Of a stretch of 64,000 nucleotides of DNA, positions 35,852-44,214 are shown piece by piece. Below the pieces are notes generated by a model. That model did not search any database. It was not told the DNA's origin and worked only from the letters and a program-made list of their open reading frames with translations. The stretch lies in contig NZ_JAFMOF010000001.1 of the NCBI RefSeq assembly GCF_017349075.1, positions 1,364,001 to 1,428,000 of the forward strand, in the 5' to 3' direction. How positions within the stretch are numbered: position 1 is the first letter of the stretch; every line of letters begins with the position of its first letter. The DNA comes from Streptomyces triculaminicus. GTDB taxonomy: Bacteria > Actinomycetota > Actinomycetes > Streptomycetales > Streptomycetaceae. Both the position numbers and the translations under genes were made by a program.

Positions 35852-36766
35852 TCAGAAGAGGTCGCGGTACTGGTCGAAGCCGGTGCCGATCTTGGCCTTG
35901 GGCTTGAACGGCGAGGCCGCCTTGCCCGTGCCCTTGTACAGGTACAGGTCGCCCTTGGGGTTGCGGGCGAGCAGGTCGCTGTGACCGTCGCCGTCCACGT
36001 CACCCGTGGCCACCAGCTTGTTGAACTGGTTCCAGGCGGGGCCGACCTTGACCTTGGGGGCGAACGGCTTCCGCAGGTCGCCCGTGCCCTTGTACAGCCA
36101 GAGGACGCCCTGCTTGTCGCGGGCGACGATGTCCGACTTCCCGTCGCCGCTCAGGTCGCCGAGGCCCGTGATCTGGGTGTACTGGTTCCAGCCGGGGCCG
36201 ACTTCGGCGCGCGACTCCAGCGAGCCGTCCGTCTTGGTCCGGTAGCGCCAGAGAACGCCCTGCTTGTCGCGGGCCAGCAGGTCGGGGTGGGCGGAGCCGC
36301 CCAGGGTGCCGGGCGAGAAGACGGTGTCGTACCCGCCCCAGCCGGTGGCCACCTTCGTGAGCTTCCCGTCGAGCCACAGGTTCAGCGTGCCGTCGTCCAT
36401 GACGTGGTACGCGCCGTCCTGGTAACCGGTCAGCTTGAGGTCGATCGGCACACCGAACTTGAAGTGCTGCCACATGTAGGCGCCCGAGCGCTCTTCGAAG
36501 CCGCCCTTCCCGTTGGGCATGTATGCGTACATCTGGCCCGACGGCAGGATCCCGGACAGGAAGTAGAACGGCGCGGCGGGGGTCGGCTTGTTCTGCCCGG
36601 CCGCGGCGGCGCTCCGGGCGATGCTCTTCTTCGCACCGGAGGCCGCGGGAGCGTCGGCGACGGCCGTACCGGCGGCGGCGCCGACCAGGGTGACGGCTAT
36701 CGCCGAAGTGACGAGACGCGACAGGGTGCGCTCTCGTCGGGAGGACTGGGTCACGTATGACTCCAT
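35852..36766 (-). CDS. Secreted FG-GAP/VCBS-repeat protein
   Basis: A 304-residue exported protein. A signal peptide ends near A-V-A-D-A (about residue 36). The mature part contains several 45-50-residue beta-propeller blades with calcium-type loops: G-D-L-S-G-D-G-K-S-D-I-V-A-R-D, G-D-V-D-G-D-G-H-S-D-L-L-A-R-N and a degenerate first blade. Each blade is followed by W-x-Y or Y-L-Y-K-G-T-G. Such Streptomyces proteins are common and mostly of unknown function. Stands alone; promoter region upstream is AT-richer than average. Confidence 0.85.
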   Translation of the reverse strand: MESYVTQSSRRERTLSRLVTSAIAVTLVGAAAGTAVADAPAASGAKKSIARSAAAAGQNKPTPAAPFYFLSGILPSGQMYAYMPNGKGGFEERSGAYMWQHFKFGVPIDLKLTGYQDGAYHVMDDGTLNLWLDGKLTKVATGWGGYDTVFSPGTLGGSAHPDLLARDKQGVLWRYRTKTDGSLESRAEVGPGWNQYTQITGLGDLSGDGKSDIVARDKQGVLWLYKGTGDLRKPFAPKVKVGPAWNQFNKLVATGDVDGDGHSDLLARNPKGDLYLYKGTGKAASPFKPKAKIGTGFDQYRDLF

Positions 36767-36961
36767 GAGTTGTGCCGAATCACGTTGGGACGCCCCCATG
36801 TACCGGGAGCGCCCGCACCATTGTCCGGATCTTTGCACGTGTGTCCCAGTGGATTTGCGCGAGGGGTCCGGAATGAGTAATTCCGTACGGACGGCGAAGC
36901 GGAGGGCGGGCCGGGGCCGGTCCGGCGGGACCACTGACACGTTCGTGTAATATTTCCTCAC

Positions 36962-37035
36962 GCGCCGCTAGCTCAGTTGGTTAGAGCAGCTGACTCTTAA
37001 TCAGCGGGTCCGGGGTTCGAGTCCCTGGCGGCGCA
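36962..37035 (+). tRNA. tRNA-Lys (anticodon CTT)
   Basis: 74 nt. The acceptor GCGCCGC pairs with GCGGCGC, the anticodon loop is CTCTTAA, and the T-loop is TTCGAGT. Discriminator A; CCA is not encoded. A terminator follows directly. Confidence 0.96.
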
Positions 37036-37040
37036 CAGAA

Positions 37041-37077
37041 CGAAGAGGGTGTCCCTGCGCAAGGGACACCCTCTTCG
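37041..37077. terminator. Terminator after tRNA-Lys
   Basis: CGAAGAGGGTGTCCCT at 37041-37056 pairs perfectly (16 bp) with 37062-37077 across a GCGCA loop. Also downstream of the minus-strand small gene ending at 37099. Confidence 0.9.
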
Positions 37078-37098
37078 CGTTTCCCGGCCGGGCTCCGG

Positions 37099-37371
37099 TC
37101 AGGTCGGCGCCTGCGCCGCCCCGCCCGCGCGCACGCGGGCCGTGACCTCGGCGTGCAGGGCCGCCAGGCCCCCCGGTGGGATCGGGGCCGGGCTGCCGGT
37201 CAGGGCGTACCACTCCTCGGCGCCCGTGTACTGGATGTCGATGCGGGCCCGGCGCTCGCCGGGGGCGGCCGAGGTGGCGATGGTGAGGTCGCCGGTGATG
37301 ACGCCGACGTCGTCGGTCATGGCGCCGCCCGGGCCGGCCGTCACCTCGTCCACGTAGCGTTCGGCGGTCAT
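37099..37371 (-). CDS. Small hypothetical protein coupled to the HNH gene
   Basis: A 90-residue protein whose ATG overlaps the stop of the HNH nuclease gene as ATGA, which supports both its reality and its start. The middle is beta-rich (G-V-I-T-G-D-L-T-I-A-T-S, A-R-I-D-I-Q-Y) and contains Y-T-G-A-E-E-W-Y-A-L-T-G-S. I recognise no family. The tight coupling might suggest a protein that works with, or protects against, the nuclease. Confidence 0.6.
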   Translation of the reverse strand: MTAERYVDEVTAGPGGAMTDDVGVITGDLTIATSAAPGERRARIDIQYTGAEEWYALTGSPAPIPPGGLAALHAEVTARVRAGGAAQAPT

Positions 37372-38015
37372 CGGTCGCAGGTGTCCAGCATGTTGACGAG
37401 GGCGGCCTGTTCGGGCTGGGTGACGCGGAGTCGGTAGAGGTGCTTCACGTGGGTCCAGGCGCGGGCGTACGTGCACCAGTACGAGGCGAGCGGGGGCTGC
37501 CACTGGTCCGGGCTCTGGTCGCCCTTGCTGCGGTTGGAGCCCGCGGACACGGCGATCAGCTGGGGGTTCGTCAGGTCGTTGGCGAACGCCTTGCGCTTGC
37601 CGGTGTCCCAGCCGTCGGCGCCCGAACGCCAGGCGTTGGCCAGGGGGACCATGTGGTCGATGTCCACCTGGCTCGCGGCGCCGAGGACCTTGCCGTCGTA
37701 GGCGCTGGTCCATGTGCCGGACACGGCCCGGCACTCGCTGTCGGTCCTCACGTTCCCGCCGTCGCGCGAGAGGACGACCTCGCGGGTGTCGCAGGTGCCC
37801 ATCTGCTTGATCCAGTGCGGGAACTTCGCGCGGCTGTAGCCATCCATCGAGTGTGGCGCCTCGACGACCAGCTCCGCCAGCTCCTCGCGGGCGACGGATG
37901 CCGGAGGCGGCTCCGGAAGGTCCCGGCGGACGGTGGTCCGTGCGGCGGTGCTCCACAGGCACAGGGCCGCTGTGGCGGCGATGGTGGCGCGATGCCACCG
38001 GTTACGTCTGATCAC
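37368..38015 (-). CDS. Secreted HNH-family endonuclease
   Basis: A 215-residue protein with an N-terminal hydrophobic signal segment and an HNH/DUF1524-type nuclease domain. D-I-D-H-M-V-P-L-A-N-A-W holds the general-base His, followed by N-D-L-T-N-P-Q-L-I-A-V-S and a final S-K-G-D-Q-S-P-D-Q-W segment. Four cysteines (G-T-C-D-T, S-E-C-R, Y-W-C-T-Y, D-T-C-D) could form disulfides outside the cell. Streptomyces encode many such secreted nucleases, probably for nutrient use. Confidence 0.85.
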   Translation of the reverse strand: MIRRNRWHRATIAATAALCLWSTAARTTVRRDLPEPPPASVAREELAELVVEAPHSMDGYSRAKFPHWIKQMGTCDTREVVLSRDGGNVRTDSECRAVSGTWTSAYDGKVLGAASQVDIDHMVPLANAWRSGADGWDTGKRKAFANDLTNPQLIAVSAGSNRSKGDQSPDQWQPPLASYWCTYARAWTHVKHLYRLRVTQPEQAALVNMLDTCDR

Positions 38016-38175
38016 GAGCCCACGGATACCGAGTTCCGGGTGGTCGGGCGGGGATCTTCACCTGCAGGCGGCGTGCCGGATATGCCGTGATTGACCGTAT
38101 TGGCGGCGAGGCGTTCCCCGGAGGGCCGGAGGTGCGGAGCCCGCGGCCTGGAACGGGAAACGCCTCGTCGTCGCG

Positions 38176-39093
38176 TCAGCGCTTGGGACCGAAGACCAGC
38201 GCGTCGACCACGGCGCCGGACATGGCCTTCTCCCCCTTGGCGTTGGGGTGGAAGGCGGCCGAGGCCCGGGGGAAGGAGCGGATCCCCTCGATCCAGCGGT
38301 CCGCGAAAGGCCGGCAGGCCGAGTGGGCGGCGGTCGTGGCGTTGGTGTTGACGTAGAGGTCGCCCTGGGCGGAGGCCTCCCGGCGCAGCATGGCGTTCAG
38401 GCGGCGGAGCGTGCCGCGCAGGTAGGGCACGTCGCCGTCGGCGATCCGCAGGGATTCGCGGCAGCCTCGCGCGTCGTCCCCGATGAGCGCCGGGTAGCCG
38501 ACGACGGCCACGCGTGCGTGCGGGGCCTTCTTGTGGACGGCCTTCAGGAGGGCGGCGACCTTGGGGGCGGTGTCGTCGATCCGCTTGTCGAGCTCGTCGG
38601 TGCCGCGCTGCGAGAAGTGCCGCTGGCAGGGGTTGCCGTCGGGGATGGGGCTGAAGGGGTAGGTGCAGCGCTTGAGGATGTCGGCGAAGTCGATGTCGTT
38701 GCCGCCGACGCTGATCGTGACGAGGCGGGTGTCGCCGCTGACGGCGTCGAGCTGCGGGGGCCTGCGCGTGTCGCGCTGCTGCCGCCACATGTCGTCGGTT
38801 TTGGCGCCCATGCAGGAGACGTCCTGGAAGTCCGTGACCCCCAGTTCCTTGCGGATGAGGGAGGGGTAGTTGACGCTGGAGCGCAGGCAGGTGAGGTCGG
38901 TCTGCCGGGGGATGACGGGGCCCGAGGCGTAGGAGTCGCCGAGGGCGACGTAGCGCTGGGTGCGTTCCAGCGGCTGGGGCTGCGGATGCGTGGCGGCCGT
39001 GGCCGGTGTGAGGGCGGTGCCTGTCGCCAGGGCGGCCGTTGTGGCGAGCGCGGCGACGGTGAACCGGATTCTGTTCCGTCCGCTACGGACCAT
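38176..39093 (-). CDS. Secreted SGNH/GDSL hydrolase
   Basis: A 305-residue exported esterase or lipase. The signal peptide ends near A-T-A-A-T. Block I is G-D-S-Y-A-S-G with the nucleophile Ser, block III G-G-N-D, and block V ends in F-H-P-N-A-K-G with catalytic His. Six cysteines at positions typical of the Streptomyces SGNH lipase fold suggest three disulfides. It probably cleaves fatty-acid esters or cell-envelope esters; the substrate is unknown. Confidence 0.9.
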   Translation of the reverse strand: MVRSGRNRIRFTVAALATTAALATGTALTPATAATHPQPQPLERTQRYVALGDSYASGPVIPRQTDLTCLRSSVNYPSLIRKELGVTDFQDVSCMGAKTDDMWRQQRDTRRPPQLDAVSGDTRLVTISVGGNDIDFADILKRCTYPFSPIPDGNPCQRHFSQRGTDELDKRIDDTAPKVAALLKAVHKKAPHARVAVVGYPALIGDDARGCRESLRIADGDVPYLRGTLRRLNAMLRREASAQGDLYVNTNATTAAHSACRPFADRWIEGIRSFPRASAAFHPNAKGEKAMSGAVVDALVFGPKR

Positions 39094-39393
39094 TTCTCGC
39101 TCCTCGTGAGGAAGGTTCCGTTCCGTGGATGCGGGCGTCAGACTCGGGCCCGACGGCCCGGGGGGTCAATGCGATGCCCGTGATGTCGGATTCACATGAC
39201 CGGATATCGGACTCGAGTGTCCGGCCGTGCGGGCTTGACGGGGTGCCGGAACGTTCCGCTTCTGTCACGGACTTCACCGGACCGCCTCGAACGCGCATCA
39301 GGGGCATTCCGGGAACGGGCGAACGGCCTGACATGGCCGCATCAGCACCTAATCTCCCTGTCGAAGATCAACTTTCAACGGGGAGACACGCAC

Positions 39394-39807
39394 GTGTTCA
39401 AGAAGTACGCGGCGAGGGCCGGCGTCGTACTCGGCGCGGTCGCCATGGCCGTCGGGGCGACCATGGGCTCCGCCAGCGCCGCCGAGGGCGTCGGCTACAT
39501 CGGCACCGACACCACCAGCGGCTCGGGCGTCTGGTGCGTGCAGCACCTGGCCAACGACGTCGCCCGCAAGGCCGGCCGCGCCACGGTCGACGAGGATGGT
39601 GAGTGGGGCCCGAAGACCAAGGCGCAGGTCGTGTGGTTCCAGGACCGGCTGGGCCTGAAGAAGGACGGCATCGTCGGCCCCGAGACGGGCGACTACCTGC
39701 TCTACTTCGGTGACCAGTACTACGGCGGCACCGGCGGGTACTGCAACGCCAAGATGCCCAGCGACTGGCGGCTCGGGGCGATGTACGTCCACACCCGGCT
39801 CGACTGA
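39394..39807 (+). CDS. Small secreted peptidoglycan-binding-like protein
   Basis: A 137-residue protein. The signal peptide ends near A-S-A-A-E (about residue 30). The mature part resembles PG-binding-1 domains: V-D-E-D-G-E-W-G-P-K-T-K-A-Q-V-V-W-F-Q-D-R-L-G-L-K-K-D-G-I-V-G-P-E-T-G. Two Cys (W-C-V-Q, Y-C-N-A) may pair. There is no catalytic domain, so it may bind cell wall only. GTG start with GGGGAGA eight bases upstream. The preceding 300 bp hold no gene; one CGGAC-N6-GTCCG palindrome occurs at about 39212. Confidence 0.75.
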   Translation: MFKKYAARAGVVLGAVAMAVGATMGSASAAEGVGYIGTDTTSGSGVWCVQHLANDVARKAGRATVDEDGEWGPKTKAQVVWFQDRLGLKKDGIVGPETGDYLLYFGDQYYGGTGGYCNAKMPSDWRLGAMYVHTRLD

Positions 39808-39913
39808 CGGTCGCGGCGACGACCGGGCGTCGTCCACGGTCCGGTGACCGGACCGTGGGGGTCCGGCCGCGGGGTCCGGCAACCAGCAGGACCCCGACGG
39901 CCGGACCGGCCGC

Positions 39914-40573
39914 TTACGACGCCTTCCGCCACACCGGCGTGAGCAGGGTCAGATGAGGACCCGGCCGGCCGGCGCGGCGGCCATGAGCGGTGCGGTGCGC
40001 ACCGGCGGCTCCGGCGGGCCGCCAGTGGTCGCCGCACCGCTTCGCCGCGTACATGGCCTCGTCCGCGCTGCGCAGCAGGTCCGAGAGCCCGGCGCCCGGA
40101 CGGTAACTCGTGTGGCACAGCCCGATCGAGGCCCGGGGCGCCAGAGTCACTCGGCCCGTGTCGAGGGGCTGCGACAACCGGGACGACAGCCGGGTCATCT
40201 CCGCGTCCGCGTCGGCGTCCGGGGCGAGGCGTACGAGGGCGGTGAACTCGTCGCCGCCCAGCCGCGCCGCGAACCCGCCGTACTCCCGGCTCCAGGCCCC
40301 CAGCCGTCGGCCGACGGCCGCGATGACCTGGTCGCCGGCCTCGTGCCCGTGCGTGTCGTTGATCTGCTTGAAGCCGTTGAGGTCCAGCAGCAGGACGGCC
40401 GTGTGCGGGTGCCGCATGGCCCGCAGCGCGCGGGAGGTGAACTCCTCGCGCCGCATCAGGCCCGTCAGCCGGTCGGTGCGGGCGGTGCGCAGCCGGCGGC
40501 TCAGGAAGAGGGCGTGCACGACCCAGCCGATGGTGGGGGCGGCGACGGGGAGGGCCTGGAGTATGAGGTTCAT
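39914..40573 (-). CDS. Diguanylate cyclase (GGDEF)
   Basis: A 219-residue membrane-anchored enzyme that makes c-di-GMP from two GTP. One transmembrane helix is at residues 8-26, a short linker follows (T-D-x-L-T-G-L), and the GGDEF domain has D-L-N-G-F-K-Q-I-N-D with the metal-binding Asp, and G-G-D-E-F at 106-110. No inhibitory R-x-x-D site is apparent upstream of GGDEF (A-R-L-G-G-D-E-F only). There is no sensor domain, so activity is probably set by expression or membrane context. c-di-GMP controls development in Streptomyces through BldD. Confidence 0.9.
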   Translation of the reverse strand: MNLILQALPVAAPTIGWVVHALFLSRRLRTARTDRLTGLMRREEFTSRALRAMRHPHTAVLLLDLNGFKQINDTHGHEAGDQVIAAVGRRLGAWSREYGGFAARLGGDEFTALVRLAPDADADAEMTRLSSRLSQPLDTGRVTLAPRASIGLCHTSYRPGAGLSDLLRSADEAMYAAKRCGDHWRPAGAAGAHRTAHGRRAGRPGPHLTLLTPVWRKAS

Positions 40574-41132
40574 CGGGTACCTTCCTGTGGTTTTTGGTGG
40601 TTGCAGGGGCAGTTGGGTGTGGGGTGGCGGCCAGTGGCCCGGGGGGCTTCGGTGACCTGAGAGCTCTGAGGGCTCGGCCGCCGGAGGCCGCCGGCAGGCG
40701 CGCCCGTAGCGGACCTGGCGGACCGGCGGCCCGATCGCGCCGTCGCGGGACCGCCGGTGACGGGCCGGCGGGACCGGGCGGTGGATCGGGCCGTCAAGCA
40801 AGGACGTCCCCCGTTTCCGGCGGGCGGGAGCGGTGCCGGGCGCCGGGAAGTGCCGCGCCGCTGACGCGGTGCACAGATCCGCCGAAACGGTTCGCCTTGT
40901 GGGGCGCAGGAGGCCGGAGGGCGTTGAGAGGGCGCCGTTACGGTCGATACGCGACGGTTTCTATGAGGTAGTGGTTTAAGTCCGGGACGTCATGCTTGCG
41001 AGGGAATGGGGATGAGCTGGGGGTTCGGTGGAGATTCGGTGGGCAAGTCTGGAGGCGCGACGTCGAAAGAAGCGCCGGGGCGGTCGGCCAACCTCCTGGC
41101 AGAAACCGGTAGTTCTTCCTGGAGGAATCGAC
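40574..41132. other. Intergenic region, nothing clear
   Basis: About 560 bp between divergent genes. Left half is GC-rich low-complexity sequence with CGGCCGG motifs; right half is AT-richer near 40940-41000 and probably holds the promoter of the small secreted protein. No gene, tRNA or strong hairpin is seen. Confidence 0.4.
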
Positions 41133-41444
41133 ATGGCAAGCACCCGCACTGCCGCCCGCGTTTTCGCCGCCCTCGTGGCTCTTCCGATGGCGGCCCTGCT
41201 CTTCTCCGGCGTGGCCACGGCCGACGACGGCGGCCAGCTGGCCAACCGGGGCTCGAACGCGGCCGCCGCCGGCATCGTCGGCAGCGGCATCACGGGTAGG
41301 AACCACGGCAACAGCACCACCGCGCTGCAACAGGCCACAGGCAGGAACGCTACGAATCAGGCGAATACGGCCAGCGTCAACGGCTCGGGCCATACGGTGA
41401 TCCGGCAGGACAACATCCGGATCACCTTCACTCAGATCTGGTGA
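41133..41444 (+). CDS. Small secreted Asn/Thr-rich protein
   Basis: A 103-residue protein with a clear signal peptide (cleavage after S-G-V-A-T-A, about residue 29). The mature 70 residues are rich in Asn, Gly, Thr and Gln with short repeats: G-R-N-H-G-N-S-T-T-A-L-Q-Q-A-T, G-R-N-A-T-N-Q-A-N-T-A, ending I-R-I-T-F-T-Q-I-W. No cysteines. Regular N-x-A/Q-x spacing recalls surface fibre proteins such as curlin-like repeats, but I cannot name a family. GGAGGA lies six bases before the ATG. Confidence 0.7.
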   Translation: MASTRTAARVFAALVALPMAALLFSGVATADDGGQLANRGSNAAAAGIVGSGITGRNHGNSTTALQQATGRNATNQANTASVNGSGHTVIRQDNIRITFTQIW

Positions 41445-41604
41445 GCCGGGGCCCTGTGCGGCGCCCCGCCCCCGGGGTGGCCCACAGGTGACGTGGTGAG
41501 ATGTGGACTGGGTCTGTACGGACCGAGCGGCGGCGCCTCAGGTGCCGCCGCTCGGCGTTCGCACCATCCCCGCACGTCGTCGGCACCGTTGACAGACGAC
41601 AGCA

Positions 41605-41621
41605 TCTGACGGACAGTCAGA
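41605..41621. promoter_or_regulatory. Inverted repeat before the ChsH2-like gene
   Basis: TCTGAC-GGACA-GTCAGA, six-base arms, ending three bases before the GTG start of the ChsH2-like gene, just after a TTGACA at 41589. Position suggests an operator or early leader structure controlling the three-gene operon. Confidence 0.45.
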
Positions 41622-41624
41622 AGC

Positions 41625-42536
41625 GTGAGGGACGATCTCCACGACCTCCTGAAGACGTACGAGGGCCGCCCCGTCGCCGTCTCGGGTCGGGGCCCGGACC
41701 CCGTCAACTCCCCGATGATCAGGCACTGGTGCGAGGCCATGGGCGACACCGACCCCGCCTACACCGGCCCCGACCCCGTCGCCCCGCCCACCATGCTCCA
41801 GGCCTGGACCCTGGCCGGCCTCGGCGGCCCGGGCGGCGCCCAGGTCCGCCCCGGCCCGTACCGCGAGCTGATGGCCCTGCTCGAGGCGGCCGGCTGCACC
41901 GCCATCGTCGCCACCGACTGCGAGCAGGAGTATCTACGGCCGCTGCGCCCCGGAGACGTGATCACCTTCGACTCGGTCATCGCGTCGGTCTCGCCCCGCA
42001 AGACCACCCGGCTGGGCACGGGTCACTTCGTCACCACGCGCACGGAGATCCGGGCGAACGGCGAACTCGCGGGAACGCATCTCTTCCGCTTCCTGAAGTA
42101 CGCGCCCGCCGGCCGGGCCGGGGACCGCCCCGCCCGCCCACGCCCCGTGATCAACCGCGACAACGCCGGCTTCTGGGAGGGCGTCGCCGCGCGCGAGCTG
42201 CTCATCCAGCGCTGCGACGCCTGCGGAAGGCCGCGTTTCCCCTGGTTGCCGGGGTGCGGCGACTGCGGATCGCCCGACTGGACGGCGGTACCGGCCTCGG
42301 GCGCCGGGACGGTCTTCTCGTATGTCGTCATGCACCACCCGCCCTTCCCGGCCTTCGAACCCCCGTACGCGGTCGGGCTGATCGAACTCGCCGAGGGCGT
42401 ACGGATGATCAGCAACATCGTCGGGGTGGAGCCGGAGCGGGTGAGGGTGGGGATGCCGGTGGTGCTGGAGTTTGTGCGGGTGGACGACGATCTGGTGCTG
42501 CCGCTCTTTCGGCCCGCCGACGAGGGGGCCGTATGA
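41625..42536 (+). CDS. chsH2: ChsH2-like MaoC/DUF35 protein
   Basis: A 303-residue two-part protein. Residues 1-165 are a MaoC-type hot-dog hydratase half, and residues 175-300 a DUF35 part with a zinc ribbon (Cys 197, 200, 211, 214) and an OB fold. This is the layout of mycobacterial ChsH2, which forms a heterotetramer with ChsH1 to hydrate the three-carbon steroid side-chain enoyl-CoA, while its DUF35 part supports the aldolase Ltp2. The next two genes are exactly ChsH1- and Ltp2-like, each overlapping by ATGA. The GTG start follows an inverted repeat. Confidence 0.85.
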   Translation: MRDDLHDLLKTYEGRPVAVSGRGPDPVNSPMIRHWCEAMGDTDPAYTGPDPVAPPTMLQAWTLAGLGGPGGAQVRPGPYRELMALLEAAGCTAIVATDCEQEYLRPLRPGDVITFDSVIASVSPRKTTRLGTGHFVTTRTEIRANGELAGTHLFRFLKYAPAGRAGDRPARPRPVINRDNAGFWEGVAARELLIQRCDACGRPRFPWLPGCGDCGSPDWTAVPASGAGTVFSYVVMHHPPFPAFEPPYAVGLIELAEGVRMISNIVGVEPERVRVGMPVVLEFVRVDDDLVLPLFRPADEGAV

Positions 42537-43006
42537 CGCCCGCCCCGTCGCCCGGCGACGTGCTCCCGTCCCTCACGGTGCCCATCACCCGCACCCTGAT
42601 CGTCGCGGGGGCCATCGCGTCGCGTGACTACCAGGACGTGCACCACGACGCCGAGGCCGCACGGGCCAAGGGTGCTCCGGACATTTTCATGAACATCCTC
42701 ACCACCAACGGCCTCGTCGGCCGCTACATCACCGATCGTCTCGGCCCGGGCGCCGTCCTGCGCAAGGTGGCCATCCGGCTGGGTGTGCCCAACTACCCCG
42801 GAGACACCCTCCTTTTGACCGGAACCATTAACTCCATATGTGCGGACGAACGCCACGCCGAAGACGTCGATCGCCTCTCCGAAGACGCCCTCCGCCTCCT
42901 CGCCGAAGTCGCCGTCGTGGGCACCAACAGCCTCGGCCGCCACGTCACGGGAACGGTCGTCGTCGCGCTCCCCACCGCACAGCCACCCCTCAGGGAGTCG
43001 CCATGA
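42533..43006 (+). CDS. chsH1: ChsH1-like MaoC enoyl-CoA hydratase
   Basis: A 157-residue single hot-dog protein with the hydratase motif R-D-Y-Q-D-V-H-H-D (residues 31-39), containing Asp and His that act on water, and F-M-N-I-L-T-T-N-G-L. In Mycobacterium the ChsH1/ChsH2 pair hydrates 3-oxo-chol-type enoyl-CoA with a propionyl side chain. ATGA overlaps on both sides show strict coupling with the ChsH2- and Ltp2-like genes. Confidence 0.85.
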   Translation: MTPAPSPGDVLPSLTVPITRTLIVAGAIASRDYQDVHHDAEAARAKGAPDIFMNILTTNGLVGRYITDRLGPGAVLRKVAIRLGVPNYPGDTLLLTGTINSICADERHAEDVDRLSEDALRLLAEVAVVGTNSLGRHVTGTVVVALPTAQPPLRESP

Positions 43007-44160
43007 GCGGCAGCACCCTCGGCGGCAGGGCGGCCGTCGTCGGCATCGGCGCGACCGCCTTCACCAAGGACTCCGGCCGCAGCGAACTCGCCCTGGCCGC
43101 CGCGGCCGTTCGCGCGGCCCTCGCCGACGCCGGACTCGCACCCGGCGACGTCGACGGCATGGTCACCTTCACCATGGACACCAGCCCCGAGATCACCGTC
43201 GCCCAGGCCGCCGGCATCGGCGAGCTGTCGTTCTTCTCCCGCGTCCACTACGGCGGCGGCGCCGCCTGCGCCACCGTCCAGCAGGCGGCCCTCGCCGTCG
43301 CGGCCGGCGTCGCCGAGGTCGTCGTCTGCTACCGCGCCTTCAACGAGCGCTCCGGCCGCCGCTTCGGCGCCGGGGTGGGACGGCGCGAACCCACCGCGGA
43401 AGGGGTGGCGCTCGGCTGGGTCATGCCGTTCGGCCTGCTCACCCCCGCCTCCTGGGTGGCCATGGCCGCCCGCCGCTACCTCCACGCATACGGCCTGGAG
43501 CCCGAGGTCTTCGGCCACGTCGCCGTCACCGCCCGCCGTCACGCCGCCGCCAACCCGGCCGCGTACTTCCACCGCCGCCCCATCACCCTCGCCGACCACG
43601 CAGCCTCCCGCTGGATCGCCGAGCCGCTGCGGCTGCTCGACTGCTGCCAGGAGACCGACGGCGGCCAGGCCCTCGTGGTCACCAGCACCGAGCGCGCCCG
43701 TACGCTGCGCCACCCGCCCGCCGTGATCACCGCCGCCGCGCAGGGGGCGGGCCGCGCCCAGGAGCAGATGACCGGCTTCTACCGCGACGGGCTGACCGGC
43801 CTGCCCGAGACCGCCGTCGTCGCCCGGCGGCTGTGGGCGGACAGCGGACTGCGCCCGTCCGACATCGACGTGGGCATCCTCTACGACCACTTCACGCCGT
43901 ACGTGCTCATGCAGCTGGAGGAGTTCGGCTTCTGCGCCCCCGGCGAGGGCGGGGCGTTCGTCGCCTCCGGCGCGCTGCCGCTCAACACCCACGGCGGGCA
44001 GCTGGGGGAGGCGTATCTGCACGGCATGAACGGCATCGCCGAGGCCGTCCGGCAGCTGCGCGGCACTTCTGTGAACCAGGTGCCGGGCACCGCGCGCGTG
44101 CTCGTCACCGCCGGTACGGGCGTTCCCACCTCGGGGCTCATTCTCGGCGCAGACGGATGA
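43003..44160 (+). CDS. ltp2: Ltp2-like thiolase-fold aldolase
   Basis: A 385-residue protein of the SCP-x/lipid-transfer thiolase group. Unlike true thiolases it lacks the usual catalytic Cys-His-Cys set at normal places; Y-D-H-F-T near residue 295 and E-A-Y-L-H-G-M-N-G near 345 hold Tyr and His proposed for retro-aldol cleavage in Ltp2. In the known pathway Ltp2 splits the hydrated side chain to a 17-keto steroid and propionyl-CoA. No FadE28/29-type dehydrogenase or cytochrome P450 is adjacent, so the substrate may be supplied from elsewhere or be non-steroidal. Confidence 0.85.
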   Translation: MSGSTLGGRAAVVGIGATAFTKDSGRSELALAAAAVRAALADAGLAPGDVDGMVTFTMDTSPEITVAQAAGIGELSFFSRVHYGGGAACATVQQAALAVAAGVAEVVVCYRAFNERSGRRFGAGVGRREPTAEGVALGWVMPFGLLTPASWVAMAARRYLHAYGLEPEVFGHVAVTARRHAAANPAAYFHRRPITLADHAASRWIAEPLRLLDCCQETDGGQALVVTSTERARTLRHPPAVITAAAQGAGRAQEQMTGFYRDGLTGLPETAVVARRLWADSGLRPSDIDVGILYDHFTPYVLMQLEEFGFCAPGEGGAFVASGALPLNTHGGQLGEAYLHGMNGIAEAVRQLRGTSVNQVPGTARVLVTAGTGVPTSGLILGADG

Positions 44161-44214
44161 AACCAGGGCGTGTCATCGCATAGCCGTGGTGTTCCGGCAC
44201 CTTGACTCCTCCGT

